This document shows positions 34,801 through 47,369 of a stretch of DNA of 64,000 nucleotides, in pieces. The position numbers and the translations under genes are program-made. The DNA comes from Ligustrum vulgare (Eukaryota; Streptophyta; Magnoliopsida; Lamiales; Oleaceae): NCBI GenBank assembly GCA_963555705.1, contig OY743176.1:46363726-46427725 (forward strand). The letters are read 5' to 3'. Under the pieces are notes generated by a model that was not told where the DNA came from, did not search any database, and was given only the letters and a program-made list of their open reading frames with translations. Each line of letters starts with the position of its first letter. Position 1 is the first letter of the stretch.

Positions 34801-35219
34801 TATAAATTAAATTAATTTGCGATGAGTCTACTGAGTATTTCCCCCATGAAATACTCACCCTACTTTTTAACAGTTTTGCAGATTTCGGAGACGGTGGCGA
34901 GCGATGAATGATGGTGGCAATAATCGTTGAACGGTTGAAAGTTTGACGTTAATGATTTCCGTATTTTCCAAACAATCGAATAATTTAGAGAAGTTCATTT
35001 ATTTGAGAAATTATGATATTGGCAATTTCTTTACAATATTAATGGTTCGATTTACTATTTCAAATGGTTTCATAAATGTTTTCAATTTTAGCGGCCATTA
35101 CAGTTTATTTAATGTTGCCAAAAATGAATTTCAATTATTTCTTCCGCAAAAATATTATTCGAAAAATTTAGACAGAAAATGACGTAGTGAATCGGGTATA
35201 CGGAACTCGGGGCGCTACA
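31809..35219 (+). mobile_element. Solo LTR (3.4 kb) of a Gypsy-type element
   Basis: It begins TATAGCGACCC and ends GGGGCGCTACA, an LTR pair of the TGTAGCG/CGCTACA type with one changed base at the start. Perfect CTCTG duplications lie at 31804-31808 and 35220-35224. No protein domain is present. A C-rich zone (32435-33350) has overlapping open frames from composition. 33430-33730 holds degenerate TTTCAGTCCCT...AAGTTTT repeats. 33935-34060 has TATGAAAAGTAAGTAT repeats. 34160-34560 has repeats of CCACCTAAGTTCGGTAA with TATGTTTATGAGGATTT. A solo LTR formed by recombination between two LTRs is the simplest reading. Confidence 0.8.
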
Positions 35220-35224
35220 CTCTG

Positions 35225-35445
35225 GGTTTCTCTATCAACGCTTATATTACAATATAACAAAAAATAGACAAGACATAACTGTTTTGGATAATCGACACTT
35301 ATATTACAATATAAGGCTTACATTGCTTGCTATATGTAGGGGATGTAAATTTTGACACGAGGATGGGGAATTGGCGTAAATCACCTCTAGCCCATTAAAA
35401 CGATTAGCCAAGTCCAATTTTAAAATTACCTTATAACTTAAATAA

Positions 35446-35497
<52 letters not shown>

Positions 35498-35610
35498 GTG
35501 AAATTAAATTTAAAATTAAGAATAAATTTAATTTTATCGATGGGGTAGTAAACATGACGTGAGATTGACTCACCAGGTCCATTTTCGCCCCAACCCTCTT
35601 CAAGCAAGGA
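35225..35610. other. 3' flank of the methylesterase gene with (TAA)n
   Basis: No gene is seen. A (TAA)n microsatellite lies at about 35447-35496. AATAGACAAGAC...ACTGT near 35265-35290 repeats 31745-31775 on the other side of the solo LTR, a local duplication older than the LTR insertion. Confidence 0.6.
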
Positions 35611-36819
35611 TCAAGGCAAAGACAAAGCAATAAAACCCTCAGCTGGGCGGGAACTAGGGCCTTTGCCTTCCAAAGCTATATCTAATAGATATTGACAAAG
35701 TTTGTGGGGCTTTGAGATCATTGCCATGTGGTCAGCATCTTTTATTTCTTTCACTATTGATGCTCCAGCATTTTTTATTAACCAGCGTTGAAACTCTACA
35801 TTTAAGGTTTTATCTTGGTCCGGTACGATGTAAGCACGCTTTATAGATCCATACCTTTCATTTGAAAAAACACTCTTCTTCGACATATCCTCCGAAAAAG
35901 TAGAGGTTGGCCTCATCAACTCTTTTGCTAACACCACATCCTGGATTGAAACACGTGTTGGTCACTCAACTTTTCTTTATTTATAAATTACTTATTAAAC
36001 ATTAAATTTCTAAAGTTTTGTTTGAGGCATTTAACAAACAAAATCAAATTTTGTAGTAGATTCTTTTTTACCTCAGGAGGGCAGAGTTGATATAGTCTAG
36101 AAGACGTATATTGTGGACCAAAGAGCATTGCTACGAGATGATCTTCGGGTTTACCAAAGGGTATGGTTTGATTATCCATTGAATCTTCCTGCGAGTCTTG
36201 TCCAATATTCTACCAAAAAGGCAATGAAAATTATTTAAATGAAATTTATAGACAAAAATAAATTTTATGTCATAATTGTTTTTGTCATTTCTTTAATAAT
36301 AATGATGATGATGTCGTCTCCAGTTACTTGTTAATCTTTTTGGAAGGTTAAATCGTGAAATGGTGCTAATATTTTTGTTGAACAAAGTTCTCTAACAGAT
36401 TATATCCTCTTCCTTACCATTATTGTATTTCTTTCCCATTGCGGACAGAATTTTACCTGTTGAAAAAAATAGATTGGCCTATGTACAGTATCAGGCATAA
36501 TAGCAGCAACAAAAACAGCTACGGAAATCTTGTGAGGGTATTTCTCCATTGCAAAAGCTATGTTCATGCCACCAAGACTATGTCCAACAAGAACTACCTT
36601 CTCGTCTGCTGGAATCGACTCCAATACCTCCAACAACGGCATTGTATAGTCGGAAAATGTGTGAAGCTCGTCTAGCCTTTTCGGGTTGATACCGGAGGCT
36701 GCGAGATCAATTGCCGTGACACGGTGGCCCTCCAACTCCAGCAGCGATTGTAGCTTGTACCAGCACCAAGCTCCATGGCATACACCATGTACTAGAACAA
36801 AATGCTTTTTACCTTCCAT
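35611..36819 (-). CDS. Methylesterase (SABP2/MES family alpha/beta hydrolase), three exons
   Basis: Exons on the minus strand are 36819-36457, 36209-36072 and 35940-35611, all with GT-AG introns in phase 0, giving about 276 residues. The start ATG at 36819 opens MEGKKHFVLVHG, the usual family start. GHSLGG gives nucleophile Ser81, DQDKT gives Asp210, and DADHMAM gives His238, the same spacing as in tobacco SABP2. The oxyanion motif HGVCHGAW sits at 11-18. Members hydrolyse methyl esters of salicylate, jasmonate or indole-acetate; others act as hydroxynitrile lyases or polyneuridine-aldehyde esterases, and I cannot choose a substrate. About 16-18 extra C-terminal residues (ending SLP) exceed the usual length near 260. 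It is the only clear host gene here and looks intact. Confidence 0.92.
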
Positions 36820-36900
36820 TTTCTTCTGCAGAAATAATTAGTATATTTTTATTTTTTTTATACCGATATATAAATATATACACACACACACACATAACGA
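36820..36900 (-). promoter_or_regulatory. Possible core promoter of the methylesterase gene
   Basis: A TATA-rich stretch (plus-strand 36867-36880, TATATAAATATATA) lies about 50 bases upstream of the start codon, next to a short CA repeat (36880-36894). AT-rich plant DNA gives such matches by chance, so support is weak. Confidence 0.3.
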
Positions 36901-39067
36901 TGTGTTGGTAGAGAAACATTGATTTCATGTTCATGCAATGTCAAAGATACGTGAATTTCTCGCCATGCATCCAATGAGCCAAAAAATTTAAGATCGTACA
37001 CTGTCCTTTTCTAATCTAACTTTACTTTTTCTGCCTCTCCTTAATTAAAGGATAGAATGAGTTGTTTGCCATTCATTTTTGATACCTCGTTTTCACACTT
37101 GCCAAACAACTGTACCACCAAATTACGTGTGGATTTTTGTACTTTAGCCACGAGTCTGAATTTTTTGTACCTAATTAATGGCACTGATTGGATTATGTTT
37201 CGCCTTTGACATATTACATGTATAATTTTTTCTTATGCTAACAATGCATGGGAAAAGCAATATGCAAAAATTGTTACACTTAGTCGGAGGAACATTGAAG
37301 CCATCCTTTTCTTTGAATACATGATTTAATTTTACGTCGAAGATTAATTTCAAAATTACCATTTTTCTTTTTAATTTTTTTTAATTACTTTTGTAAGGTT
37401 TTTAGGGTTTTTGGAGAACTGCTCTCTCATTATTGGACATAACAAGACTTCTTGCTATTTTTGGTATTCAACACTTCACAATTACCGACAAACAGATAGA
37501 TATAGACGTAGGAGATGAAACAGAACCCAAAAAAGGTGTTTATATGTAAGATTTATGATCGACAAATGAAGGATTACAGATATATTTTTTCTTCAATAGG
37601 CTGCGAGGTATTGATGATGATTAATTAAAATTTTTGATGTTAAAAAAAGTAATATGCTTATGTATAATTTTCTCGTGTTGCAAGTAAATAGTCATGAAAA
37701 TAATATGGAGTTGTTCGAGAAAAAAATGTAGTATCAAGAAGAGATCCTTGTATCATGACTGTGGTGAAATCTTTTGGGTAAAGTTATATCCTATGAATGA
37801 TTTTGGATTTAAAAATAATAAATAAATAAAATAAATAAATAAAAATAGATCCTTGTACATGGATTTTGATGGTGATATTTGAGGGGTAATTAATGAAGTT
37901 GAATTCCTTAATTATCTTTTATTTATATATATTTATATTTATATTTTATATTTTAAATAAAAGTAGAAGTGAGGAGAGAACCGACAAAATGTATTTTCCT
38001 GTTCAAACTACTATTAATATTATAGCAAACTACTATTAATATTATAGATGACATTTAATGCAATAGAAATAAATCCAAGTTAACATACAAATCAATTCAC
38101 GATTTTCAGTGCTATCTTTCTCAATTCATATTCTTTTTATTATTTTTAGTTATCAGGTTAATCTCTCAAAACATTCATTACTAATAATTTATTAACAATT
38201 GCTAGTTTATTAATATTTAATATATATAATTGTAATATTAAAATATTAATAATTATCAAGTTAAATTAAATTCGATTTTTGTGAGGATATTAATAATTAA
38301 AAATATTTATCTTTATCAATTTTAATTAATGTATAATTAATATATAAGAGGATAGCTTTGCAAAAAATGAATGATGTGTTTTCCCTCCAAGGGAAAAATT
38401 ACTATAATTAGTATGTAATTTTGAATCACATATTAAATTGGCTTTCATTTATTATCTCTGCAATTTTTTTGTAGATTACTCTTCGTTTGATTTTTTTAAA
38501 AATTAAATTTGTTAGGAGATTTTGATAAAAATTGAAAAAATATAATTGAAAAAAAGTTTGAAGAAAAATGAGGTCAAACACAGGTTAAGTAGGTGCATTA
38601 CGTACTCATTGGCTAATGTACATGAATTTGAAATAATAATTAATATATTCTTTACATTTTCATGTACAAGTGGTACACAAATAAATTAATTTATTTTTTA
38701 TTTTTTAGAAATAACAACTGATTTAAAGCATTGCATGAGCAATCTTTTTTATAAGTTTAAGTAAAATGTAAATATTCTAAATATCTAGAATATTTGTAAA
38801 TGATAACAATTTTAGTAAAGTATAAAACTACTATTAATGAAAATGTTATTATTTTTGTATGAAAATAATTCCTTAGTTGATGACAGTGTTGTTCGTTAAT
38901 AGGGTAGTAGTTGTTTAGGACAATTGCTCTTTTGTCACTTCTTATATGTGATCATTAGTATATTTTATATATGTGTGACTATATATATAGAACAATGTGT
39001 GTTCATGTTCAAGCAATCAAAGTTTCCAAAATTGAAGTGATATTTGTTACGTGGATTTCATGTTCAC
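36901..39067. other. Upstream region of the methylesterase gene, partly duplicated at 57.2-58.6 kb
   Basis: No coding sequence is seen. Blocks at about 36918-36972, 37155-37215, 37530-37625 and 37855-37915 recur in the same order near 57248-57294, 57990-58105, 58330-58430 and 58515-58568. The motif TTTCATGTTCA occurs at 36925, 39055 and 57248 (also as TGTTCATGTTCA near 38999). The rest (37930-39000) is AT-rich with no recognised feature. Confidence 0.6.
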
Positions 39068-40250
39068 TGAAAATTTAAAGTTGTCTAAATTTTATGTTTA
39101 AACAAACAAACTGTCACAGATATGTCTGGACAGTAACAAATTAACATAAACGTCAAATTTCGTTTAGTGCAGATCCAGATGAATCCTGGTGACCCAGATT
39201 CGTCTGGATATTAATTCTTGAATAGATTAACTAAATAATGCAGAATTGTAAAACAGATAAGAACACAATATTTGAGCTTAATGTGAAAAAAATCCTAACA
39301 GGGAAAACACACGTGCCCACACCCTGCGGACAAAAATCAATCACTATATAAAAAAAGAGTTTATACAGATCAATCTAAACTACGGGATAAATCTACGCAT
39401 AGACTTATCAAACATCCAAGAAATAGATCACTCCCTGATCCTTCTATGACATGTAATATGAGCTGGTGTCCCACCACTCTTCAGTAACTTTCTTTGAAAC
39501 TGCAACAATCTTCAGCAATACGAACTCCCGTTCGATCTCGATCCAAACCTTCCGTTTGATCTTCAGGCTAAAGGATTTTTCTTCTCTCAGTGATTGATAA
39601 ACTCCTCCCGGAGAAACACGATTTACAAATCGATTTTTGGCATGAAAGAATAAGCTCAATATCTCTAGATTATTCATGCACATCGAGAAGTCATAATGAT
39701 GTAGAAGTTGTGTATAATTAGCACCACACGAAAATCGGCTTCCAAACTTCTTTTTGTAGTGGACGTGTATGTTTAAGGACCACACGAATTTCTTGTATTC
39801 TACACGTCTCAAAGAAAACAATTCAACTTTCCCTTATTTATGTGCATTCGGATTGCTTGGCCATCAAGAATCCTACTCGCACTAAATCTTGATTTCCTAC
39901 AATAAAAACAAGAAAGATAATTAGAGATAATGATAAGATATTAATAAATCTTACCATATGAAGTGATAAACTTGAATACCAAGAATCTTACCATAAGTGA
40001 AGATAAGGTAAGATATTCACAATTGGTTATAGAATAAAAGATCTTACCATATGAAGTGATAAACTTGAATACCAAGAATCAAGCTACTCGGCCTAATCAA
40101 GAAATAAATCATCAAGAAACTTACCACAATATTTCAAGATCATCATGCTTGGTCATAAAGAGATTTTCGACCAATCACAATATTTCTTGATGTAATCTTA
40201 CCATAAAAGATAAACTTGGATACTAAGAATGAAATCATGAAGATACCCGG
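39068..40250 (-). repeat. Beta Copia 3' LTR, outer part
   Basis: 39068 to about 39795 matches the 5' LTR at 56107-56824 with scattered substitutions. The next 440 bases or so (about 39797-40238) are absent from the 5' LTR, whose join (CACGAAGATAC) shares GAA with both sides, so a deletion there is likely. It ends at the Athila insertion point CCCGG. Confidence 0.9.
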
Positions 40251-41937
40251 TGATTATTGTCCAATTTTACTTATTTTAAAGAAGTAAATAAATGAAAAAA
40301 AATACAATTTTTGGATATAAATTTTGTCATTTAGAGTAAAATTTATTAAAGATTCAATTTTATTTGTTTAACTCTAAATTTACTTTAATTGCTAAAAATT
40401 TCATTTATTTGATTACAGGTATATTCTGGACAAGTTCAACCCAAAAATCCATAATTTAATGGACCGAAAAAGCCACTCCACTCCATATGCATTCAACAGC
40501 CCAAAAACTCACCTTCCAGCCCAACCTAGCTCCCCACCCTACAAAAGAAAAAAACGCCCAGCAGCTCATCTCTGTCTTCTTCTCTCAACCCATATAGTCG
40601 TCTTCCTTGTCTTCTTTTCTCAACCAACAACACGCAATCCTCTACTGGCTCTGCTCTCTCACGCATTCTGCCTCTGTCTTCTCTCCAATCTCACCATTCC
40701 TACAGTCCCAACCATCTTCATCTCCCTCACCAACTTCACCTCTCCCTCCTGTCTTCCCTCAGACTCCTCACACACGCAACCAACCACTCTCTGCCTCGTC
40801 TCTAACTTCCCAGCAACCGCAACCTTTCCTGCTTCTCTCGCATGACAGCTCTCTCTCCTTCACCTCCATCAACCACCTCCAGATCGACTCCACCAGCAAA
40901 ACAACCTGTAACACAGTCGCAAGTGACCTTTCAGCCAACCTCTCACGCAGTCTGTCTTCTCTCCCTCTCAAATCCCTTGAACCGCACATCAACGACCAGC
41001 AGCCCTTTCTTTCTCACTCCAGCCTTCACCTTCAACCCACTTCACACCATTCTCCTCTCCCATACAAAAATCAGACCTTCAACCTAACAGCCACACTCCA
41101 CCGCTCATCAGCAGCACTCCATTCAACCGACAGCAGCTCCCCTTCACCGTCCTCTAGCAGTAGTCGCCAGCCTTCAATCTGCAACAGACAGCATCTCCTC
41201 CTTCACCGCTCGGCAGCAGCAGCATCCCTCAGCAGCCTTGGTTTTGGTTAAATTGTTTGAGTTTAATTCATACTTTTTCTTACACGTCTATTTGTTTTAA
41301 TGATTAGTTTACATAATTTTATATTATTGATGTTAGTTTGATTTTAGATTTATTTTAGTATTGAAATCTCATTTTCAAATTTGAATTTTTTTTTATTAAT
41401 GGTTATGGTTTGTTTGAGTTTTATTTCGTTTAATTTAATGATGTCCGGCAAAGTTATATTTGAGGGGAGTTATTCTTAGCTTCAATGGATATGTTTTAAT
41501 TCGTTATGGATGAATTCTTGTGATTGATAATAATTAACGAGTGTTTTAAAGTTTCAAATTATTTTACTTCGATTGATGTCGTTGATGTGATATGTATTGA
41601 ATATGCACATAACATGCTTGACTAAATGCCGTAAAATAAATTGATTAATTTTCGTACTAATATTTCCAAATTTTATCGATCTCAAGAAATTCATGCTAAA
41701 TTTATTTGCAAAGCCCAATTGATAGCGAAAGAATAACTCCACTCAAATTTCCCTTTTCATTGCAATTTAATTATATTCTCTTTTTATTCATTTAAACACA
41801 ATTGAAATCATTGTTTAAGTTTCGAATTTAGCAAACATTATGATACTAATAAAATCCCTAGGAAGAATGACCATGGATTATTGTTAGGCTATAATTTGAC
41901 CCATTTATACTTGGAGGGTAGATTTAACATCGAGTCA
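40251..41937 (+). repeat. Athila-like 5' LTR
   Basis: A C-rich, G-poor stretch (40459-41251) leaves all three plus frames open for 80-214 codons. The same applies to the 3' LTR (49304-50096). This is probably the transcribed leader part rather than a gene. Confidence 0.93.
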
Positions 41938-41943
41938 AGTTTT

Positions 41944-41961
41944 TGGCGCCGTTTCCGGGGA
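41944..41961 (+). other. Primer binding site of the Athila-like element
   Basis: TGGCGCCGTTTCCGGGGA is one base off the common plant Gypsy site complementary to the tRNA-Asp 3' end. It lies six bases after the LTR. Confidence 0.9.
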
Positions 41962-42046
41962 TTATTTTGGTGTTAATTGATTTTTGCTGAATTCTTTTTA
42001 TTTTTTTTTAATTTTTTTTCTCTACAACTATTTTTAATTTTGTTCT

Positions 42047-43375
42047 TTGTTTATGTCCGTTTGGTTTCGAGATAATTCTAAGCGATTAGTAAGATCGGAA
42101 CCAACTAACCAATTTTTAATTCTTGAAAATCAGCAGGTAGTAATGGCAAATAATGCAGATCCAAATGAGGCGCCAGTTGTTCGAAGTCTTAGAGATTACA
42201 TTTTTCTAACGATGGCAAGCACTCCGTCATGCATAATAATTCCTGCAAATGCAGCGGTCATCAACTTTAAACCGGGAATGATTGATCATCTACCACGCTT
42301 CCATGGGATGCCATCAGAGAGTCCATATCACCACATTCAAGAATTTGAAGGGGTTTGTTTTACTTTTCTTGAACGAAATTGCACTGAGGAAGTCATTCGA
42401 CTCAAGCTTTTCCCTTTTTCACTAAAGGATAAAGCTAAGTCGTGGCTTAACTCTTTAAGGCCTGGTTCAATTACAAATTGGGCGAATATGCGGAAGGAGT
42501 TCATTAAAAAAAAAAATTCCACCACAAAGAACCACCGCTATTCAAAGACAAATCATGAATTTTTTCCAAAAGAATAATGAAAATTTGTACACTAGTTAGG
42601 AAAGATTCAAAGATATGTTGTTATCTTGTCCCCATGATGGTTATGAGCAATGGATGTTAACTAAATTTTTTTATGAAGGGCTCAAACCAGAAATGAGACA
42701 ATTTGTGCAAACCATGAGTAATGGTGATTTTTTTGCAAAAGACCCGAATGAAGTTTTTACATTTTTTGATGACTTAGCTGAAAATGCCCAATCTTGGGAT
42801 AACATTGATGAGCTTGATAGGAGTGTTGCAATAAAAACTGAATTTCCAAAGCTTGCATCTGGAAATGGAATTCATTCACTTAGAGCAGATGATGACATAA
42901 ATGCCCGATTGGCTGTCATCACTCGAAAACTTGAAAACTTGGAAACTCAAAAAGTGAATGAAGTCAATTCCTCTTCCACTATTTTAGAAAAATGTTCAAT
43001 TTGTGATGATGTACAACATTTAACCTCTGATTGTCTTGCACTTCCCCAACTAAAAGAGATGTATATGATTTCCAAGCCTTATTATAATCCATATTCGAGC
43101 ACTTTTAATTCAGGTTGGAGAAATCATCCAAATTTCAGTTGGAGGAATGATCAAGGAGGAAGTAATAATGTTAGCAACAATGCTGGACCTTCACAACCAA
43201 CACCTTATATGCCACCGCAGAAGAGAAGTCTGGAAGACCAAATCCAACAATTCATGCAAAGTCAAGCTACCATCAACAATCAAAACTCTCAGGCCATTAA
43301 TGACATCCGATCTCAGCTTACAAAACTGACTACTCAGGCAAGTGCATCAGAAAAGGTAAGTTTCCAGCTCAACCA
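42047..43375 (+). pseudogene. Athila-like gag, frameshifted
   Basis: The retrotransposon gag domain is seen in LKLFPFSLKDKAKSWLNSL near 42400-42460. A shift follows in an A-run at about 42507-42516, where the expected frame changes, then a TAG at 42595-42597. The frame resumes from 42615 with FFYEGLKPEMRQFV. A CCHC-like stretch (CSICDDVQHLTSDC) lies near 42995-43035. A one-base shift near 43353 moves the reading into the protease-RT frame starting at 43376. Confidence 0.85.
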
Positions 43376-46300
43376 ATGCCTAATCCTCAAACTCAATACA
43401 ATGGGGTCGATGAATCCAATCTGAGACATGTGAAAGCAGTAACTACCTTGAGAAATGGTAAGCAAATCCAAGTTCCTGCACCTAAAGAGGACTTGGTGGG
43501 TAACCAAGTTGAACCTCCTGTTGCTGATAATGTATCAAAATCTCTATCTGATATTCAGGAACCACCTAGGCCAATAGTAGGTGCACCCCCTGCCCCTTTT
43601 CCTCAAAGATTACAACCTGGTAATAAGACCAAAAATCAAACAGAAATTCATGAGACTTTTAAGCAAGTTAGGGTAAATATTCCTCAGTTAGATGCAATTC
43701 AACAAGTCCGTGCCTATGCTAAATTTTTTAAGGATTTGTGTACAGTGAAAAGGAAGCTAGCTGTTAAGAACAAAGCATTTTTAACCGAACAAGTGAGTTC
43801 TATCATACAATGCCAACCTCCTCAAAAATTTAAAGATCCTGGTTCTCCAACCATTGCTTGTATGATAGGAACCACTCGTATTGGTCATGCATTGCTAGAT
43901 TTAGGTTCAAGTGTGAATCTTTTGCCCTTTAGTGTGTATACACAGCTTGGTTTAGGTGAACTTAAGCCCACCCCCACGATTTTACAATTAGCAGATAGAT
44001 CTGTTAAGATGCCTAGAGGGATAATTGAGGATGTTTTGGTTCAAGTCGATAAATTCTATTACCCAGTTGATTTTGTTGTTATTGATGTTCAAAGTACACC
44101 TAAAACTTCTCCTCAAATCCCTATTATTCTTGGTAGACCATTTCTTGCAACTTCAAATGCTTTAATGAATTATAGGAGTGGTATTTTAAAGTTGACTTTT
44201 GGAAATATGTCTTTGGAGCTTAACATTTTCAATGCTTGTAGGCAACCAAAAGATTTTGATGAAGTGCAGGAAGTTAATATGCTGGAAGAGCTGCTAATTG
44301 AGTTAGAAGATCCTAATGAGCATCTTGAACAGAATCTCGAATTGGACAGCATTCAAGACCCTTCAAAAAGTATAACAACAGCAGCTGTAAGAGCTTGGCG
44401 GCCAAACATTGAGCCTCTAAATGTTAGCCAGACACCCATACAAACATCAGCAGAAAAGATGCCAACTCTGGAGCTTAAACCTCTTCCATCGGAACTAAAG
44501 TATGCATTCTTAGGACCTAATGAATCATACCCTGTGGTAATCTCTTCTACTCTTACTTGTGATCAGGAAAATTTGTTGTTGAAAGTGTTGAATGATCATA
44601 GATCTGCAATAGGTCGGACTATAGCAGATATTAAGGAAATTAGTCCTTTAGTGTGCACTCATTGAATTTTCCTAGAAGAGAATGTTAATCCTTCAAGGGA
44701 ATCTCAAAGAAGGCTAAACCCTAACATGAAAGAGGTGGTTAAAAATGAAGTTTTAAAATTACTTGATGCCGGTATTATTTATCCTATTGCAGACAGCAAG
44801 TGGGTAAGTCCTACTCAAGTAGTTCCTAAGAAAACTGGGGTTACTGTTGTCAAAAATGAATAGGGGGAAATGATAACTAAAAGGGTACCCACTAGTTGGA
44901 GAATGTGTATAGATTATAGGGAATTGAATTCCATGACCAGAAAAGACCACTTTCCTTTACCATTTTTAGATCAAGTGCTAGAAAGAGTTGCTGGACATTC
45001 ATTCTATTGTTTCTTGGATGGTTTTTCAGGCTATCATCAAATTGAAATAGCATTAGAAGACCAAGAAAAAACTACTTTTACTTGCCCTTTTAGGACGTTT
45101 GCTTTTAAAAGAATGTCGTTTGGTCTTTGTAATGCCCCAGCAACCTTTCAAAGATGCATGCTTAGCATATTCAGTGACATGATAGAAATTTTTTTGGAAG
45201 TATTTATGGACGATTTCTCTATTTATGGTGATTCATTTGATGATTGCCTAACAAATTTGAAAGTTTTTTTATGCAGGTGTGAGGATAAGCAACTTCTCCT
45301 TAATTGGGAGAAATGTCATTTCATGGTAACATGAGGAATTATTTTAGGTCATATAATTTCTGCTAAAGGCATGGAAGTAGATAAGGCAAAAGTAGATTCA
45401 ATTTCTAGGTTACCTATTCCTTCAACTGTAAAAGACGTTCGATCATTTTTAGGCCATGCAGGTTTTTATAGGAGGTTCATAAAAGATTTTAGTGTCATAG
45501 AAAAACCTTTGACTACACTTTTGATGCATGATACAAAATTTGTTTGGACTAATGAATGCACCGCAGCTTTTGAACATTTAAAAAAGGCACTCACCACTGC
45601 ACCCATAGTTAGATCACCTGATTGGTCTCTACCTTTTGAATTATTGTGTGATGCAAGTGACATAGCTGTAGGGGCAGTATTTGGCCAGAGGAAAGGTAAG
45701 GAACCTTATGTAATCTACTATGCTAGAAGAACTTTGAATCAAGCTCAATTGAATTACACAACTACCGAAAAAGAGCTGCTAGCAATAGTTTTTGCACTGG
45801 AAAAATTTCGAACGTATCTTATTGGGACTCCTGTTACCATCTTTACTGATCACTATGCTCCTAAATATTTGTTCACAAAGAAAGATGCTAAACCTAGACT
45901 CATTCGATGGATTTTGTTATTGCAGGAATTTGACATTACACTTAAGGATAAAAAAGGGGGTGGAAAATGTTGTCGCTGATCATTTTTCCAGATTAAATTC
46001 TGAAAATTCAAAAGTTTCTCACCCTTTAAATGATTCATTTCCCGATGAACAGTTATTTAGCTTGAACATTGTTCCATGGTTCACTGACTTGGTTAATTAT
46101 CTTGTTACAGGTCATATGTCCTCAAATTGGAGTGTCCAAGACAAAATGAGGATGAAAGCTATTGCAAGGAACTTCTTCTACGATGATCCATACTTATTTA
46201 AATATTGTGCTGATCAAATTATCCGAAGATGTGTTCCTGATGATGAGGTACAACAAGTTCTTACTTTCTGTCATTCTCATGCTTGCGGAGGCCATTTCTC

Positions 46301-47369
46301 TTAGCAGAAAATAGCTGCTAAGGTACTTTAATGTGGGTTTTATTGGTCTAGTTTATTTAAGGATGCTCATACCTTTTGTAAAAACTGTGAAGCATGTCAG
46401 AAACTTGGCAGTCTCAGCCATAGGAATATGATGCCATTAGCCCCAATCCTTATTCTTGAAATTTTTTATTGTTGGGGATTAGATTTCATGGGTCCTTTTC
46501 CCCCTTCTTTTGGATATCTTTATATATTGGTAGTTGTTGATTATGTTTCAAAATGGGTAGAGGCTATTCCATGTAGAACAAATGACCATAAAGTTGTGCT
46601 CAAATTTTTGAAAGAACATATTTTTTCTAGGTTTGATATGCCTAAGGCCATAATTAGCGATGGAGGAACACATTTTTGTAATAAACCTTTTGAAACCTTG
46701 TTAAAGAAATATGCCATTAGGCATAAAGTTTCCACTCCCTATCACCCTCAAACTAATGGTCAAACTGAATTAGCCAACCGGGAAATTAAAGGCATTTTGA
46801 CAAAAACAGTTAATCCAAATAGAAAAGATTGGGCTATAAAATTGGATGATGCTTTATGGGCCTATAGGACTGCTTTTAAAACTGTTCTTGGAATGTCTCC
46901 TTATAGAATTGTATTTGGTAAACCTTGTCCTTTGCCGGTTGAAATTGAACATAAAGCTTATTGGGCAATCAAAACACTCAACTTTGACTTAGATCAAGCT
47001 GGTGAATTTAGGAAATTGAAATTGAATGAGTTAGATGAATTACGTTTGGAAGCATATGAGAATGCAAAATTTTCAAAAGAGAAAATGAAACTTTTTTACG
47101 ATAAGAGAATTTTTAGAAAATCATTTTTCCCTTCTCAAAAAGTATTGCTATATGACTCTAAGCTTCATCTGTTTCCCGGTAAGTTGAGAACTAAATGGAT
47201 TGGTCCTTACATTGTGCAAACTGTTTATCCTTATGGAGCGGTTGAAATCTTGGATCCAAAAACTGGTACTGTTTTTAAAGTTAATGGACAACGTCTGAAA
47301 CCATTTTTGGAAAATTTTTCTGCTAATGTTAATGAACTACCTCTGCTGGACCCGGATTCCAGTGGCTGA
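43376..47369 (+). pseudogene. Athila-like pol (protease, RT, RNase H, integrase), broken
   Basis: Protease motif DLGSSVNLLP near 43900; IPIILGRPFLAT near 44120. RT includes WRMCIDYRELNSM (44890) and the catalytic FMDDFSIYG near 45205. RNase H has [14 protein letters not shown] (45650) and [20 protein letters not shown]. Integrase keeps the zinc-binding residues ([14 protein letters not shown]) and [11 protein letters not shown] (46478), ISDGGTHF (46655), [10 protein letters not shown] (46755). Stops lie at 44663-44665, 44861-44863, 45332-45334 and 46302-46304, with a shift near 45955 in an A/G run. The last open frame, 46428-47369, holds the whole integrase core. Confidence 0.92.
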
